The notes: a model not told the origin generated them from the sequence alone. A stretch of 41,526 nucleotides of DNA from a filamentous cyanobacterium Phorm 6 (GCA_003003725.1 PVWI01000012.1:1-41526), one strand, 5' to 3'. Numbered from the stretch's first letter, positions 8,540 to 16,093 are shown. Made by a program: numbers and translations.

Positions 8540-9027
8540 TCACCAGATAACAGAGATTACACCTGAATCCGTAATATTTCCATCGCACGTCAACAGTGCA
8601 ACAGTTTCACCTTGATTTTGCAAAATCATTGCGGTTGCGACAATTTGGCGATCGTGCATTTCATGGATGCTCAATAAGCTGAGCGTTTGATTGATGATAA
8701 TTAGATCGAGTGGATAAGCTGTTCCACATTTAAACTGCATTATTTGTGGTCTATACCCCATACTGTAAGGGGTTCAGGCAAGAAATTTAAATGACTAACA
8801 GCTTAAACTACGATTCTGGAATCGCTATTAATCGCATTAAACAAAGCATTCACAGATGGAATTGATGTTTTTCCTCGTTCTACAATCCATGCAGCTTCAG
8901 CAAGGGCGATCGCCGGTAGAACAAGCTGACTGTTGAAATTAGAGAGAATTGCTTGGGCTTGAGTCCCCAATCTTTTATTTCCTTCGAGAAACCAGATCAG
9001 CGCGTGGGTATCGATGACATATTTCAT
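8540..9027 (-). pseudogene. vapC: PIN-domain toxin VapC, split by an 87-bp insertion
   Basis: The N-terminal half (9027 down to 8806, 74 codons, MKYVIDTHALIWFLEG with the first PIN aspartate, and an acidic EAAWIVE segment) stops at TAA 8803-8805. The C-terminal half (8713 down to 8540: PLDLIIINQTL, IHEMHDRQIVATA, LLTCDGNITDSG) continues in another frame. Deleting 8717-8803 plus one TA joins GTA GTT TAT CCA CTC, giving V-V-Y-P-L, and restores one 132-residue frame, the normal length for these ribonuclease toxins. The antitoxin-like gene lies upstream with a 6-bp gap. As it stands the toxin lacks its C-terminal active-site residues and is expected to be inactive. Confidence 0.88.
8717..8803. 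mobile_element. 87-bp MITE-like element inserted at a TA in vapC
   Basis: The ends are inverted repeats: AGCTGTTCCACATTTAAA (8717-8734) and TTTAAATGACTAACAGCT (8786-8803), 15 of 18 positions matching. A TA dinucleotide flanks each side (8715-8716 and 8804-8805), the target duplication of IS630/Tc1-mariner elements. There is no coding capacity, so it would need a transposase in trans. The interior can form a small hairpin (ACCCC/GGGGT). No second copy was seen in the window. Confidence 0.82.
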
Positions 9028-9033
9028 CGGCAG

Positions 9034-9267
9034 CTACGACCAATCTAATTCATCGTCTGCATCCCCTCGAAACTGGGCAATCTCGAAATCAGCGTCGGTG
9101 GATTGCTGAGTGCCTGCAAACATTCCAAACTGGATAAGTGTAGGCGATTTAGGTATGGATGGCTCGGTCAAAAAAGTAATTAGCACACGGCTTTCATAAA
9201 TGTTTTCAGGAAATTCTAACAGTTCGATGACTCCATTTCTATAAATCCCTTCAAATGCTTGGAGCAT
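9034..9267 (-). CDS. Antitoxin-like protein (DUF104/AF2212-like N terminus)
   Basis: 77 residues. The N terminus (MLQAFEGIYRNGVIELLEFP...SRVLITFL) has the short beta-rich pattern of DUF104-type antitoxins that pair with PIN toxins. The acidic C-terminal half (DADFEIAQFRGDADDELDWS) is a plausible toxin-wrapping tail. ATG 9267 is preceded on its strand by GAGGTG. The vapC frame starts 6 bp after its stop, the usual antitoxin-then-toxin order. Because the toxin is interrupted, this would now be an orphan. Family assignment is by resemblance only. Confidence 0.65.
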   Translation of the reverse strand: MLQAFEGIYRNGVIELLEFPENIYESRVLITFLTEPSIPKSPTLIQFGMFAGTQQSTDADFEIAQFRGDADDELDWS

Positions 9268-9410
9268 AATTCACCTCATGTGTAAAGTATGGTCGATCGA
9301 CTCGCTAGCTAACAATTCCAGTCTAACAAATCTTCCCCAGAAAACACAAATTTTTGATATGATAGTTTCATCGATCGATCGCACTATTCTACATTCCGTA
9401 ATTATCAGCT

Positions 9411-9731
9411 ATGAACATTCAGTTAGTTGACTCCTTAATTCAAGTCATTGAGTCGCTGACACCTGAAGAGAGTTTGCTATTTCAAGAAAAACTCTCGGCT
9501 AGGGCGATTCAGAGTACGCCTGGAGTGTGTGGAGGATATGCCCGAATTCGCAACACTCGGATTCCTGTTTGGACGCTGGTTTCACTTCACCAACAGGGGG
9601 CTGATGAGGCTGAGTTACTTCGCAATTATCCGGGTTTGTCGGGTTTCGATTTAGAGAATGCTTGGCGTTATTACGATCGCCACCGCCAAGAAATCGATCG
9701 CATTATTGTTTCTCATCAAACCGATGATTAA
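9411..9731 (+). CDS. DUF433 antitoxin-like protein
   Basis: 106 residues. The DUF433 helix-turn-helix-like module spans about residues 35-95: TPGVCGGYARIRNTRIPVWTL, then QQGADEAELLRNYPGLSGFD and LENAWRYYDRHRQEID. In this family the protein is the probable antitoxin and DNA-binding autorepressor of a PIN-like toxin. The N-terminal 30 residues (QVIESLTPEESLLFQEKL) form an extra helix. It overlaps the next gene by 8 nt, which implies translational coupling. No strong Shine-Dalgarno is seen before ATG 9411. Confidence 0.85.
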   Translation: MNIQLVDSLIQVIESLTPEESLLFQEKLSARAIQSTPGVCGGYARIRNTRIPVWTLVSLHQQGADEAELLRNYPGLSGFDLENAWRYYDRHRQEIDRIIVSHQTDD

Positions 9732-10119
9732 AAAGGTGAGGCTGTATTCTAATGAAAATTTCCCGATCGCAATGGTCGAACATTTGCGTAGTCTTGACTG
9801 TGATGTTTTAACTTCCTATGATGCCGATCGGGCGAATCAAGGGATTCCTGATGACGAGGTTCTCCGATTTGCTACTGAACAAAATCGGGCGGTAATTAGC
9901 TTCAATCGCGATGATTTTGTGGCGCTACACCGTCGCGGTGAAGATCATGCAGGCATTATTGTGTGTAAAGACGATCGAGATTACTTGGGACAAGTTACTA
10001 TTCTTCATGCCTATGTTCAGGATATTGATTCGCTGTTCGATCGCCTGATTCGCATCAAAAAGCAGAATCAGCCTGGGTTGAGTCATCCGGTTTTTGTGGT
10101 TCAAGAGTACGGGCGATAA
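9724..10119 (+). CDS. DUF5615 (PIN-like) toxin, partner of the DUF433 gene
   Basis: 131 residues. The frame is open from 9658, but homologous sequence starts at ATG 9724 (MIKKVRLYSNENFP), which overlaps the DUF433 stop. DUF5615 features: an N-terminal acidic site (SNEN in place of the commoner DEN), IPDDEVLRFATEQNRAVISFNRDDF with the second acidic cluster, and a short C-terminal region. These proteins are regarded as Mut7-C/PIN-fold nuclease toxins. Order and overlap with DUF433 support a type II toxin-antitoxin pair. Activity is inferred. Confidence 0.83.
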   Translation: MIKKVRLYSNENFPIAMVEHLRSLDCDVLTSYDADRANQGIPDDEVLRFATEQNRAVISFNRDDFVALHRRGEDHAGIIVCKDDRDYLGQVTILHAYVQDIDSLFDRLIRIKKQNQPGLSHPVFVVQEYGR

Positions 10120-10151
10120 TTTATTTGATAAATTGTCACGCGCGGGTGCCC

Positions 10152-10214
10152 AGAAACCGGGTTTTTACGAAAATTGTTGGTGACAGCGCAGAAACCCATA
10201 AAAACCCGGTTTCT
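10152..10214. repeat. Perfect 16-bp inverted repeat of the AAACCCGG family
   Basis: AGAAACCGGGTTTTTA (10152-10167) is the exact reverse complement of TAAAAACCCGGTTTCT (10199-10214), with a 31-nt loop that holds another GAAACCC. It lies between the DUF5615 gene and the Roco gene and could fold in RNA and limit read-through, but there is no clean T run after the right arm. Confidence 0.8.
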
Positions 10215-10295
10215 TAGATTGCGACGCACGGCCAATTCCCCACCAACCAAAAAATCCTGTCACAATCAAATGAAGACTACGGGGAGACAAAAGAT

Positions 10296-13200
10296 ATGAC
10301 GCGAGAAGAGTTGTTGCAGTTAATCGACAAAGCGGCTGATGAGGGCCAGACAGAATTGGATTTGGCGGGGTTGGGTTTGGAGGAATTGCCGCCGGAGATT
10401 GGCAAGTGCACGCAGCTTGAGTCGTTGGTATTGGGGAAGTGGGAAAAGGAAAAAAGTAAATGGGTTGGAAATCCGCTAACTCAGTTTCCTGATTCTGTGC
10501 TTCAATTAACCAACTTAAAAATACTTTTTCTTGCTAACAATCAGATTACCGAAATCCCAGAGGCGATCGGCCAACTGTCGAATCTGACACAGCTTGTTCT
10601 CGGTGACAATCAGATTACAAAAATCTCAGAAGCCCTCGCCCAACTGTCGAATCTGACACAGCTTCACCTCAGTGACAATCAGATTACAAAAATCCCAGAA
10701 GCGCTCGGCAAACTGTCGAATCTGACACAGCTTAACCTCAGTCACAATCAAATAACACAAATCCCAGAAGCGCTCGACCAACTGTCGAACCTGAAACAGT
10801 TTGTCCTCAATCACAATCAAATAACACAAATCCCAGAAGCGCTCGGCAAACTGTCGAATCTGACACAGCTTGACCTCAGTCACAATCAAATAACACAAAT
10901 CCCAGAAGCGCTCGGCCAACTGTCGAATCTGACACAACTTTACCTCCATAACAATCAGATCACCAAAATCTCAGAAGCGATCGGGCAACTGGCGAATCTG
11001 ACACAGCTTGACCTCAGAAGCAATCAGATATCCCAAATCCCAGATGCGATTAGTCAACTGTCGAATCTGACACAGCTTTACCTCTTTAACAATCAGATAT
11101 CCCAAATCCCAGATGCGATCGGTCAACTGTCGAATCTGACACAGCTTGACCTCAGAAGCAATCAGATATCCCAAATCCCAGATGCGATCGGTCAACTGTC
11201 GAATCTGACACAGCTTGACCTTAGAAGAAATCAGATCACCCAACTCCCAGAGGCGATCTGCCAACTCTCCAATCTGGCACAGCTTGACCTGATTAACAAT
11301 CAGATTGAAAAGATTCCCGAATGCTTAGAAACACTGTCAAAACTTGAAACACTCGACCTCCGCTGCAATCGCCTGCCCATTTCTCCTGAAGTTCTAGGGC
11401 CCCCTAAGCGGAACGAAGCCCCCGGTACTCCCGCCGCCATCTTCAACTACCTGCGCCAACTCCGCAGCGGCGAAGTTCTCCCCCTCAACGAAGCCAAAGT
11501 CCTCCTCGTCGGCCAAGGTAGCGTCGGCAAAACTTCCCTCATCAACCGCCTTACCCACAACAAATACAACCCCAACGAACCCCAAACCGACGGACTCAAC
11601 ATCACAAACTGGCAAATTACAGTCAACACTAAACCCGTCAAACTCAACGTCTGGGACTTCGGCGGACAAGAAATCTACCACGCCACCCACCAATTTTTCC
11701 TCACCAAACGCAGCCTCTACCTCCTCGTCTCCAACTGCCGCACCAGCGAAGACGAAAACCGCCTCGAATACTGGCTGAAACTGATCGAAAGCTTCGGCGA
11801 CGCATCCCCCGTCATCCTCATCGGCAACAAGTGCGACGAACAACCCCTGGATCTCAACCGCAAAGCCTTGCGCGACAAATATCCCAACATCAAAGCGATT
11901 ATCGAAACCTCCTGCCAAAGCGGCACCGGCATCGACGAACTCCGCAGCGCCATCCACACCGAAATCTCTCAACTCAAAGAAGTCTACGATCTTTTGCCAC
12001 TAAGCTGGTTCCAAGTCAAGCAGCGCCTCGAAAACCTCGACAAAGACATCATCACCATCAGCGAATACGCCACCATCTGCGCCACCGAAAACATCCTCGC
12101 AGAAACCGACCAAACCCAACTCATCGGACTGCTGCACAACCTGGGCATTGTCCTCAACTTCCGCGAACACCCCATCCTGCAATCCACCAACATCCTCAAT
12201 CCCCACTGGGTGACGGAAGGCATCTATGCCCTCCTCAGCGACGACGCACTCAAAGTCAAAACCAAAGGCATTCTCACCTACGCCGACCTCAGCCGCATCC
12301 TCGACTGGACTAAATATCCCAGCCACCGTTACAACTGCCTCACCGAGTTGATGGGCGAATTTCAACTCTGCTTTCCCCTCAGCGATTGCAACGCGCCGAC
12401 TTTCCTCATCCCCGGCATTTTGCCCAAAGAACAACCAGAAAACACCGAACTCGCAGGCGAAACCCTGGAATTTCAATATCACTACCGCATCCTCCCCGAC
12501 AGCATCCTCTCGCGTTTCATCGTCCTGATGCACGAGAAAATCCACAACAGCACCCACTGGCGCACGGGGGTAATGCTGGAGTACACCGAAGGCGCGGAAG
12601 TGTACAATATCGCCCGGATTAAATCTGACCCGGAAGATAAGAAAATCTTTATTGCCGTTAGCGGGCGGGAATCGACGCGGCGTTCTTTTCTCAGCATGAT
12701 TCGCGATACATTTACCAAAATCCACAATTCTTTTGCGAATCTGGAAATCAGTCAATGGGTGCCGGTTCCGGGTTATCCCGATGCCGATCCGCTGGATTAC
12801 GAGGAGTTGCTAGGATTGGAGGAGATGGGCGAGAATACGGTGCGTGTGGGGAAACTGAAACTTAAACTGGATTTGCGGCCTTTGTTGGATGGGTATGATG
12901 CGATCGAACTTCGGCGCAGAAACCAAATGGGCGATGAAAAATACGGAAGAGAATATGATGACCTTGTAGATATCGCTAAACTAGCTGTTAGTAAACCAAT
13001 TATTAATAAAGCCGAAGCAAAAATGACTCAAAATTCTTCTGAAACCAACAACTTTCAAGGTGCTTTTCAAGGTGCTAACTTTTCCGGCAATATCGGCGGT
13101 TCCTCGAACAGTGCCGAAGTTGGCGGCAATCAATCAGTGCAAAACAATAATGCGAACACTGCGGAAATTCTCAAACTAATTTCATCGATGCGTGAAACCG

Positions 13201-13442
13201 CGACGCAGTTTCCTGAAGACATCCGCGATGGGATAATTATTGATATTGAAGATGTCGAAACCGAAATCAAGAAACCGGAAAACCAATGGAATAAAGCCAG
13301 GTTAAAGAAGAGCTTGACTGCGATGATTGCGGCGGGTACTGCGATCGGAGTTGGTATCGTAGGCGTGACTGATTTTGCTAATAGTGCGATCGATTTAGGT
13401 CAAAAAGTTGGTATCGAACTCAAGTTACCGTCCGCACGCTAA
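10296..13442 (+). CDS. Roco protein: LRR - Roc GTPase - COR, with a modular C-terminal tail
   Basis: 1048 residues. A capping region (1-74) precedes about twelve 23-residue leucine-rich repeats (75-350, type TQLDLSHNQITQIPEALGQLSNL) and a degenerate one. The Roc G domain carries the P-loop GQGSVGKTS (406-414), switch II WDFGGQE (453-459) and NKCD (511-514). COR covers roughly 565-860. The last 140 residues are a separate module: an Asn/Gly-rich linker (NFQGAFQGANFSG), a helical segment (DIEDVETEIKKPENQWNKAR) and a hydrophobic stretch (AAGTAIGVGIVGV). Bacterial Roco proteins are GTP-controlled dimers of mostly unknown role; a sensing or defence function here is inference. ATG 10296 follows a GGGGAGA box. 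The Roc-COR part has markedly C-ending codons, unlike the LRRs and tail. Confidence 0.93.
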   Translation: MTREELLQLIDKAADEGQTELDLAGLGLEELPPEIGKCTQLESLVLGKWEKEKSKWVGNPLTQFPDSVLQLTNLKILFLANNQITEIPEAIGQLSNLTQLVLGDNQITKISEALAQLSNLTQLHLSDNQITKIPEALGKLSNLTQLNLSHNQITQIPEALDQLSNLKQFVLNHNQITQIPEALGKLSNLTQLDLSHNQITQIPEALGQLSNLTQLYLHNNQITKISEAIGQLANLTQLDLRSNQISQIPDAISQLSNLTQLYLFNNQISQIPDAIGQLSNLTQLDLRSNQISQIPDAIGQLSNLTQLDLRRNQITQLPEAICQLSNLAQLDLINNQIEKIPECLETLSKLETLDLRCNRLPISPEVLGPPKRNEAPGTPAAIFNYLRQLRSGEVLPLNEAKVLLVGQGSVGKTSLINRLTHNKYNPNEPQTDGLNITNWQITVNTKPVKLNVWDFGGQEIYHATHQFFLTKRSLYLLVSNCRTSEDENRLEYWLKLIESFGDASPVILIGNKCDEQPLDLNRKALRDKYPNIKAIIETSCQSGTGIDELRSAIHTEISQLKEVYDLLPLSWFQVKQRLENLDKDIITISEYATICATENILAETDQTQLIGLLHNLGIVLNFREHPILQSTNILNPHWVTEGIYALLSDDALKVKTKGILTYADLSRILDWTKYPSHRYNCLTELMGEFQLCFPLSDCNAPTFLIPGILPKEQPENTELAGETLEFQYHYRILPDSILSRFIVLMHEKIHNSTHWRTGVMLEYTEGAEVYNIARIKSDPEDKKIFIAVSGRESTRRSFLSMIRDTFTKIHNSFANLEISQWVPVPGYPDADPLDYEELLGLEEMGENTVRVGKLKLKLDLRPLLDGYDAIELRRRNQMGDEKYGREYDDLVDIAKLAVSKPIINKAEAKMTQNSSETNNFQGAFQGANFSGNIGGSSNSAEVGGNQSVQNNNANTAEILKLISSMRETATQFPEDIRDGIIIDIEDVETEIKKPENQWNKARLKKSLTAMIAAGTAIGVGIVGVTDFANSAIDLGQKVGIELKLPSAR

Positions 13443-13460
13443 ATTAGATAAGCCGAAATT

Positions 13461-13559
13461 AGGAGACGGCAGTGCCGTGTCCCTACAATTAATATGGCGT
13501 AGGGACACGGCACTGCCGTCTCCTCTATGTTATTCCGGCGCAGCCGGAATTGATATCAT
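13461..13559. repeat. REP-like double-hairpin unit, copy 1
   Basis: A perfect 26-bp stem: the arm starting AGGAGACGGCAGTGCCGTGT (13461-13486) pairs with 13499-13524 around a 12-base loop. Directly after it lies a second small palindrome, TTCCGGC-GCA-GCCGGAA (13533-13549), then TTGATATCATATCAA. The same composite unit recurs 133 bp downstream. The stem-loop is 19 bp after the Roco stop codon. Confidence 0.95.
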
Positions 13560-13593
13560 ATCAAATCCGTTAGCTTCGGAATGATATAAACGG

Positions 13594-13689
13594 AGGAGAC
13601 GGCAGTGCCGTATCCCTACAATTAATGGGTAGGGACACGGCACTGCCGTCTCCTCTATATTATTTCGGCGCAGCCGGAATTGATATCAT
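13594..13689. repeat. REP-like double-hairpin unit, copy 2
   Basis: A direct repeat of the unit at 13461: arms 13594-13619 and 13629-13654 pair with one A/C mismatch around a 9-base loop. Then comes TTTCGGC-GCA-GCCGGAA and TTGATATCATTAGCT. The two units are in the same orientation. Copy 2 ends 15 bp before the DUF4926 start. Confidence 0.93.
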
Positions 13690-13704
13690 TAGCTGAGGTA
13701 AATT

Positions 13705-13911
13705 ATGATAAAGCCGATCGCAAAATTACAATTACTCGATGTTGTTGCTATCAAAGAAGATTTACCAAATCATAATTTACTCGCCGGTCAGGTAGGTACC
13801 ATCGTTGAGTTTTTAGCCTCTGAAGTTTACGAAGTCGAATTTAGCGACGACGATGGGCAAACTTATGCGATGTTGCCCTTACACAGAAGTCAACTTTTAA
13901 AACTAAAATAA
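13705..13911 (+). CDS. DUF4926 domain protein
   Basis: 68 residues, wholly a DUF4926 domain: KLQLLDVVAIKEDLPNHNLL, AGQVGTIVEFLASEVYEVEF, SDDDGQTYAMLPLHRSQLL. ATG 13705 has GAGGT upstream. The family is a small SH3-like beta fold common near toxin-antitoxin-type genes in cyanobacteria; its function is not established. It sits between two REP-like units on the left and a duplicated fragment of the Roco tail on the right, so it forms the only gene of a small bracketed cassette. Confidence 0.85.
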   Translation: MIKPIAKLQLLDVVAIKEDLPNHNLLAGQVGTIVEFLASEVYEVEFSDDDGQTYAMLPLHRSQLLKLK

Positions 13912-13913
13912 AT

Positions 13914-14051
13914 GATATTGAAGATGTCGAAACCGAGATTGAGAAACCAGAAAACCAATGGAATAAAGCTAGGTTAAAGAAGAGCTTGACTGCGATGATT
14001 GGAGCGGCTACTGCGATCGCGATTCCGATCGCAGGGATGACTGAAATTTAG
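13914..14051 (+). pseudogene. Detached copy of the Roco C-terminal tail
   Basis: Read in frame, 13914-14051 gives DIEDVETEIEKPENQWNKAR, then LKKSLTAMIGAATAIAIPIA and a stop, matching the Roco tail at 13242 onward. Over the first 88 bp there are only five differences; after that the sequences diverge while keeping GTAI/ATAI and a Thr-Asp/Glu end. It has no start codon in frame: it begins three bases after the DUF4926 stop. It is either the displaced 3' end of the Roco gene or the remnant of a second gene carrying the same tail. Confidence 0.85.
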
Positions 14052-14128
14052 CGAAAGTGTTAGTATCTACGCAAGACTTTGGAAGTTTTGATATATAGAA
14101 ATTCAAACACATCAGGAGTTACAACTTA

Positions 14129-15811
14129 ATGACAGTAGCCAATAGTTTCATGGGTGGTCTGCGGCCTTGGTTCGATCGTACATTTGTTCATTGGCGAGGC
14201 GATTTGACTGGTGGGCTGACCGCCGCCGTGGTTGCCCTTCCTCTGGCCCTGGCGTTTGCTGTGGCCAGTGGTGTCGAACCCAAAGCAGGACTCTACACGG
14301 CAATTGTGGCAGGAACCGTGGCCGCCGTGTTTGGTGGTTCTCCGGTGCAGATTACAGGGCCCACTGGAGCGATGGCGGTAGTCCTGATTGGGATTGTTAG
14401 CAAGTATGGTATCGAGAAAGTGTGGATTGCCGGGGTAATGGCCGGAATTATTCAAGTTGCCCTGGGCGTTGCCAAACTAGGTAGACTGATCAAGTTTATT
14501 CCCTATCCAGTCACAGCAGGTTTTACCAACGGTATCGCTGTGATTATTTTTTGCGGACAGTTGAATAATTTCTTTGGGTTCCAGTTGCCCCGTAGTGAAC
14601 ACTTTTTACCGGGACTATGGCAGACTTTTACTCATTGGGAAGGATTAAACTTGGAGGCAGTCGGGTTGGCAACCGTGGTGATTCTGACTAAGCTATTTTG
14701 GACTAGGATTACGACTGTGATACCGGGTTCATTGGTAGGGTTGGTGCTGGCAACGGCGATCGCCTCTTTGTTTCACCTCGATGTTCCCACCATTGGTTCT
14801 ATCCCACAATCGTTGCCGATGCCCCAAGGGATTCCCCACGGTAATGATTTTAGGCTGATCCGAGAATTGATTAATCCGGCATTAGCTTTAGCCGCATTGG
14901 GCAGTATTGAATCGCTGCTATCTGCTGTGGTTGCCGATGGTATGACTGTCAGCGAGAAACACAACAGCGATCGCGAACTAATTGGTCAAGGCTTGGCAAA
15001 CATTGTAATCCCATTCTTTGGCGGTATTCCAGCAACGGGAGCGATCGCCCGTACAGCCGTGAATGTGCGATCGGGCGGCAGAACCCGGTTGTCTGGAGTC
15101 ATTCACGGGGCTGCACTGGCAATCATCGTTTTGACATTAGCACCTTTAGCCTCTCAAATTCCCCTGGCAGCATTGGCAGGAATTTTGATGGTGACGAGTG
15201 TACAAATGATTGAGTGGGAAGCGATCAGCTTACTGATGCGCGCAACCTACTCTGACTTCGGCGTCATGATGCTGACTTGGGCGGTGACCATTCTGTTTGA
15301 TTTGGTGCTGGCGGTGGAAGTCGGGCTAATTGCTGCTGGGGCGTTATTCATTAAGCGCATGAGCGAGCTCAATTTGACGAAAATCCCCGAAACAGAAGCC
15401 TTTCCACCCAATATACCCCTTGAATTGAGCAAACAAATTGCCGTTTATCGGGTTGATGGGCCTGTATTTTTTGGGGCAGCAGAGCGGTTTGTTACCTTCC
15501 TGCGGGATGAACCTGAAGTGAAGTATCTAATTTTGCGGATGCGGTACGTGCCCAATATGGACACTACTGGACTCGTTGCCTTGGAAGACATCTTTTGCGA
15601 TTTGAAACGACATGACTGTCGCCTTCTTTTGGCTGGCTTACAGCCTGAAGTTAAAAACTTGTTAGAACGCACCAGATTGCTGGACAAAATTGGTCAAGAA
15701 AACTGTTTCGAGACAACCGATGCAGCAATTTGCTCGTTAACTCCAACGGCAATCAATTCTTCAGTCTCTCCTCCATCAGTTAGTCAGCCTGAAGAATTGA
15801 TTCAAGGCTAA
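14129..15811 (+). CDS. SulP/SLC26 family anion transporter with STAS domain
   Basis: 560 residues. The SulP membrane core (about 20-410) starts with RGDLTGGLTAAVVALPLALA and carries VQITGPTGAMAVV and a long run of 10-12 hydrophobic segments; GSIESLLSAVVADGMT and FGGIPATGAIARTAVNVRSG are family hallmarks. A cytoplasmic STAS domain follows (about 430-530: IAVYRVDGPVFFGAAERF, MDTTGLVALEDI). Members carry sulfate or bicarbonate, usually with Na+ or H+. The sequence alone does not say which: the TM3 region is VQITGPTGAM, unlike the ISEPTGPM I recall from BicA, so I do not name it bicA. ATG 14129 follows AGGAG. A terminator overlaps the stop. Confidence 0.9.
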   Translation: MTVANSFMGGLRPWFDRTFVHWRGDLTGGLTAAVVALPLALAFAVASGVEPKAGLYTAIVAGTVAAVFGGSPVQITGPTGAMAVVLIGIVSKYGIEKVWIAGVMAGIIQVALGVAKLGRLIKFIPYPVTAGFTNGIAVIIFCGQLNNFFGFQLPRSEHFLPGLWQTFTHWEGLNLEAVGLATVVILTKLFWTRITTVIPGSLVGLVLATAIASLFHLDVPTIGSIPQSLPMPQGIPHGNDFRLIRELINPALALAALGSIESLLSAVVADGMTVSEKHNSDRELIGQGLANIVIPFFGGIPATGAIARTAVNVRSGGRTRLSGVIHGAALAIIVLTLAPLASQIPLAALAGILMVTSVQMIEWEAISLLMRATYSDFGVMMLTWAVTILFDLVLAVEVGLIAAGALFIKRMSELNLTKIPETEAFPPNIPLELSKQIAVYRVDGPVFFGAAERFVTFLRDEPEVKYLILRMRYVPNMDTTGLVALEDIFCDLKRHDCRLLLAGLQPEVKNLLERTRLLDKIGQENCFETTDAAICSLTPTAINSSVSPPSVSQPEELIQG

Positions 15812-15835
15812 AAATGCCAGTGCTATAGCATTTTT
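15810..15835 (+). terminator. Rho-independent terminator of the SulP gene
   Basis: AAAAATGC (15810-15817, overlapping the TAA stop) pairs with GCATTTTT (15828-15835) and ends in a T run. The following GGCGTTGCTGAATTTAGG resembles the terminal repeats of the decayed element at 24730-25163. Confidence 0.7.
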
Positions 15836-15892
15836 GGCGTTGCTGAATTTAGGTATGATTCACTCGCTATAGCAATCCCTGAAACTCGCTGA

Positions 15893-15920
15893 GTAGGGGC
15901 AATTCATGAATTGCCCCTAC
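15893..15920. repeat. 28-bp perfect palindrome
   Basis: GTAGGGGCAATTCA followed by its exact reverse complement TGAATTGCCCCTAC. Such GTAGGGGC...GCCCCTAC palindromes are dispersed intergenic repeats in cyanobacteria; this one is related in its ends (GTAGGG...CCCTAC) to the arms of the REP-like units at 13461 and 13594. Confidence 0.85.
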
Positions 15921-15984
15921 TTTCACCGAAAGACAATCGTCAAAAAGTGCTGGGATTTTTTCTACTCTTACAGATAGCTTAAAA

Positions 15985-16093
15985 CCAGAACTTTTTCAGT
16001 TTCCTGAAGTGCGATCGCCTCAAATTCCCCACCAACTCGCGCAACTGGTTCAAATTACTCATTTCCCCCCCATACTTCCAGCGCACATAAGCC
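15985..16093 (-). pseudogene. Detached copy of the 3' end of the TgpA-like gene
   Basis: 109 bp align gap-free to 17005-17113 (offset exactly 1020) with nine differences. On the minus strand it reads AYVRWKYGGEMSNLNQLREL, then VGNLRRSHFRKLKKFWF and a stop, the last 37 codons of the pseudo-transglutaminase. The frame is intact and several changes are silent, so it was once under selection. The match ends abruptly at 16093/17113. The DUF433/DUF5615 pair lies between this copy and the complete gene. Confidence 0.92.

Noticed and set aside
10626-11264. Two minus-strand frames of 97-107 codons with a regular repeat
   Set aside because: They are the antisense reading of the 69-bp LRR repeats; a 23-codon repeat stays open on both strands. 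No ribosome site and no independent family.
14129-15811. Naming the SulP gene bicA
   Set aside because: SulP subfamilies for sulfate and bicarbonate cannot be separated by eye, and the TM3 motif differs from the BicA sequence I recall. No carboxysome gene is nearby.
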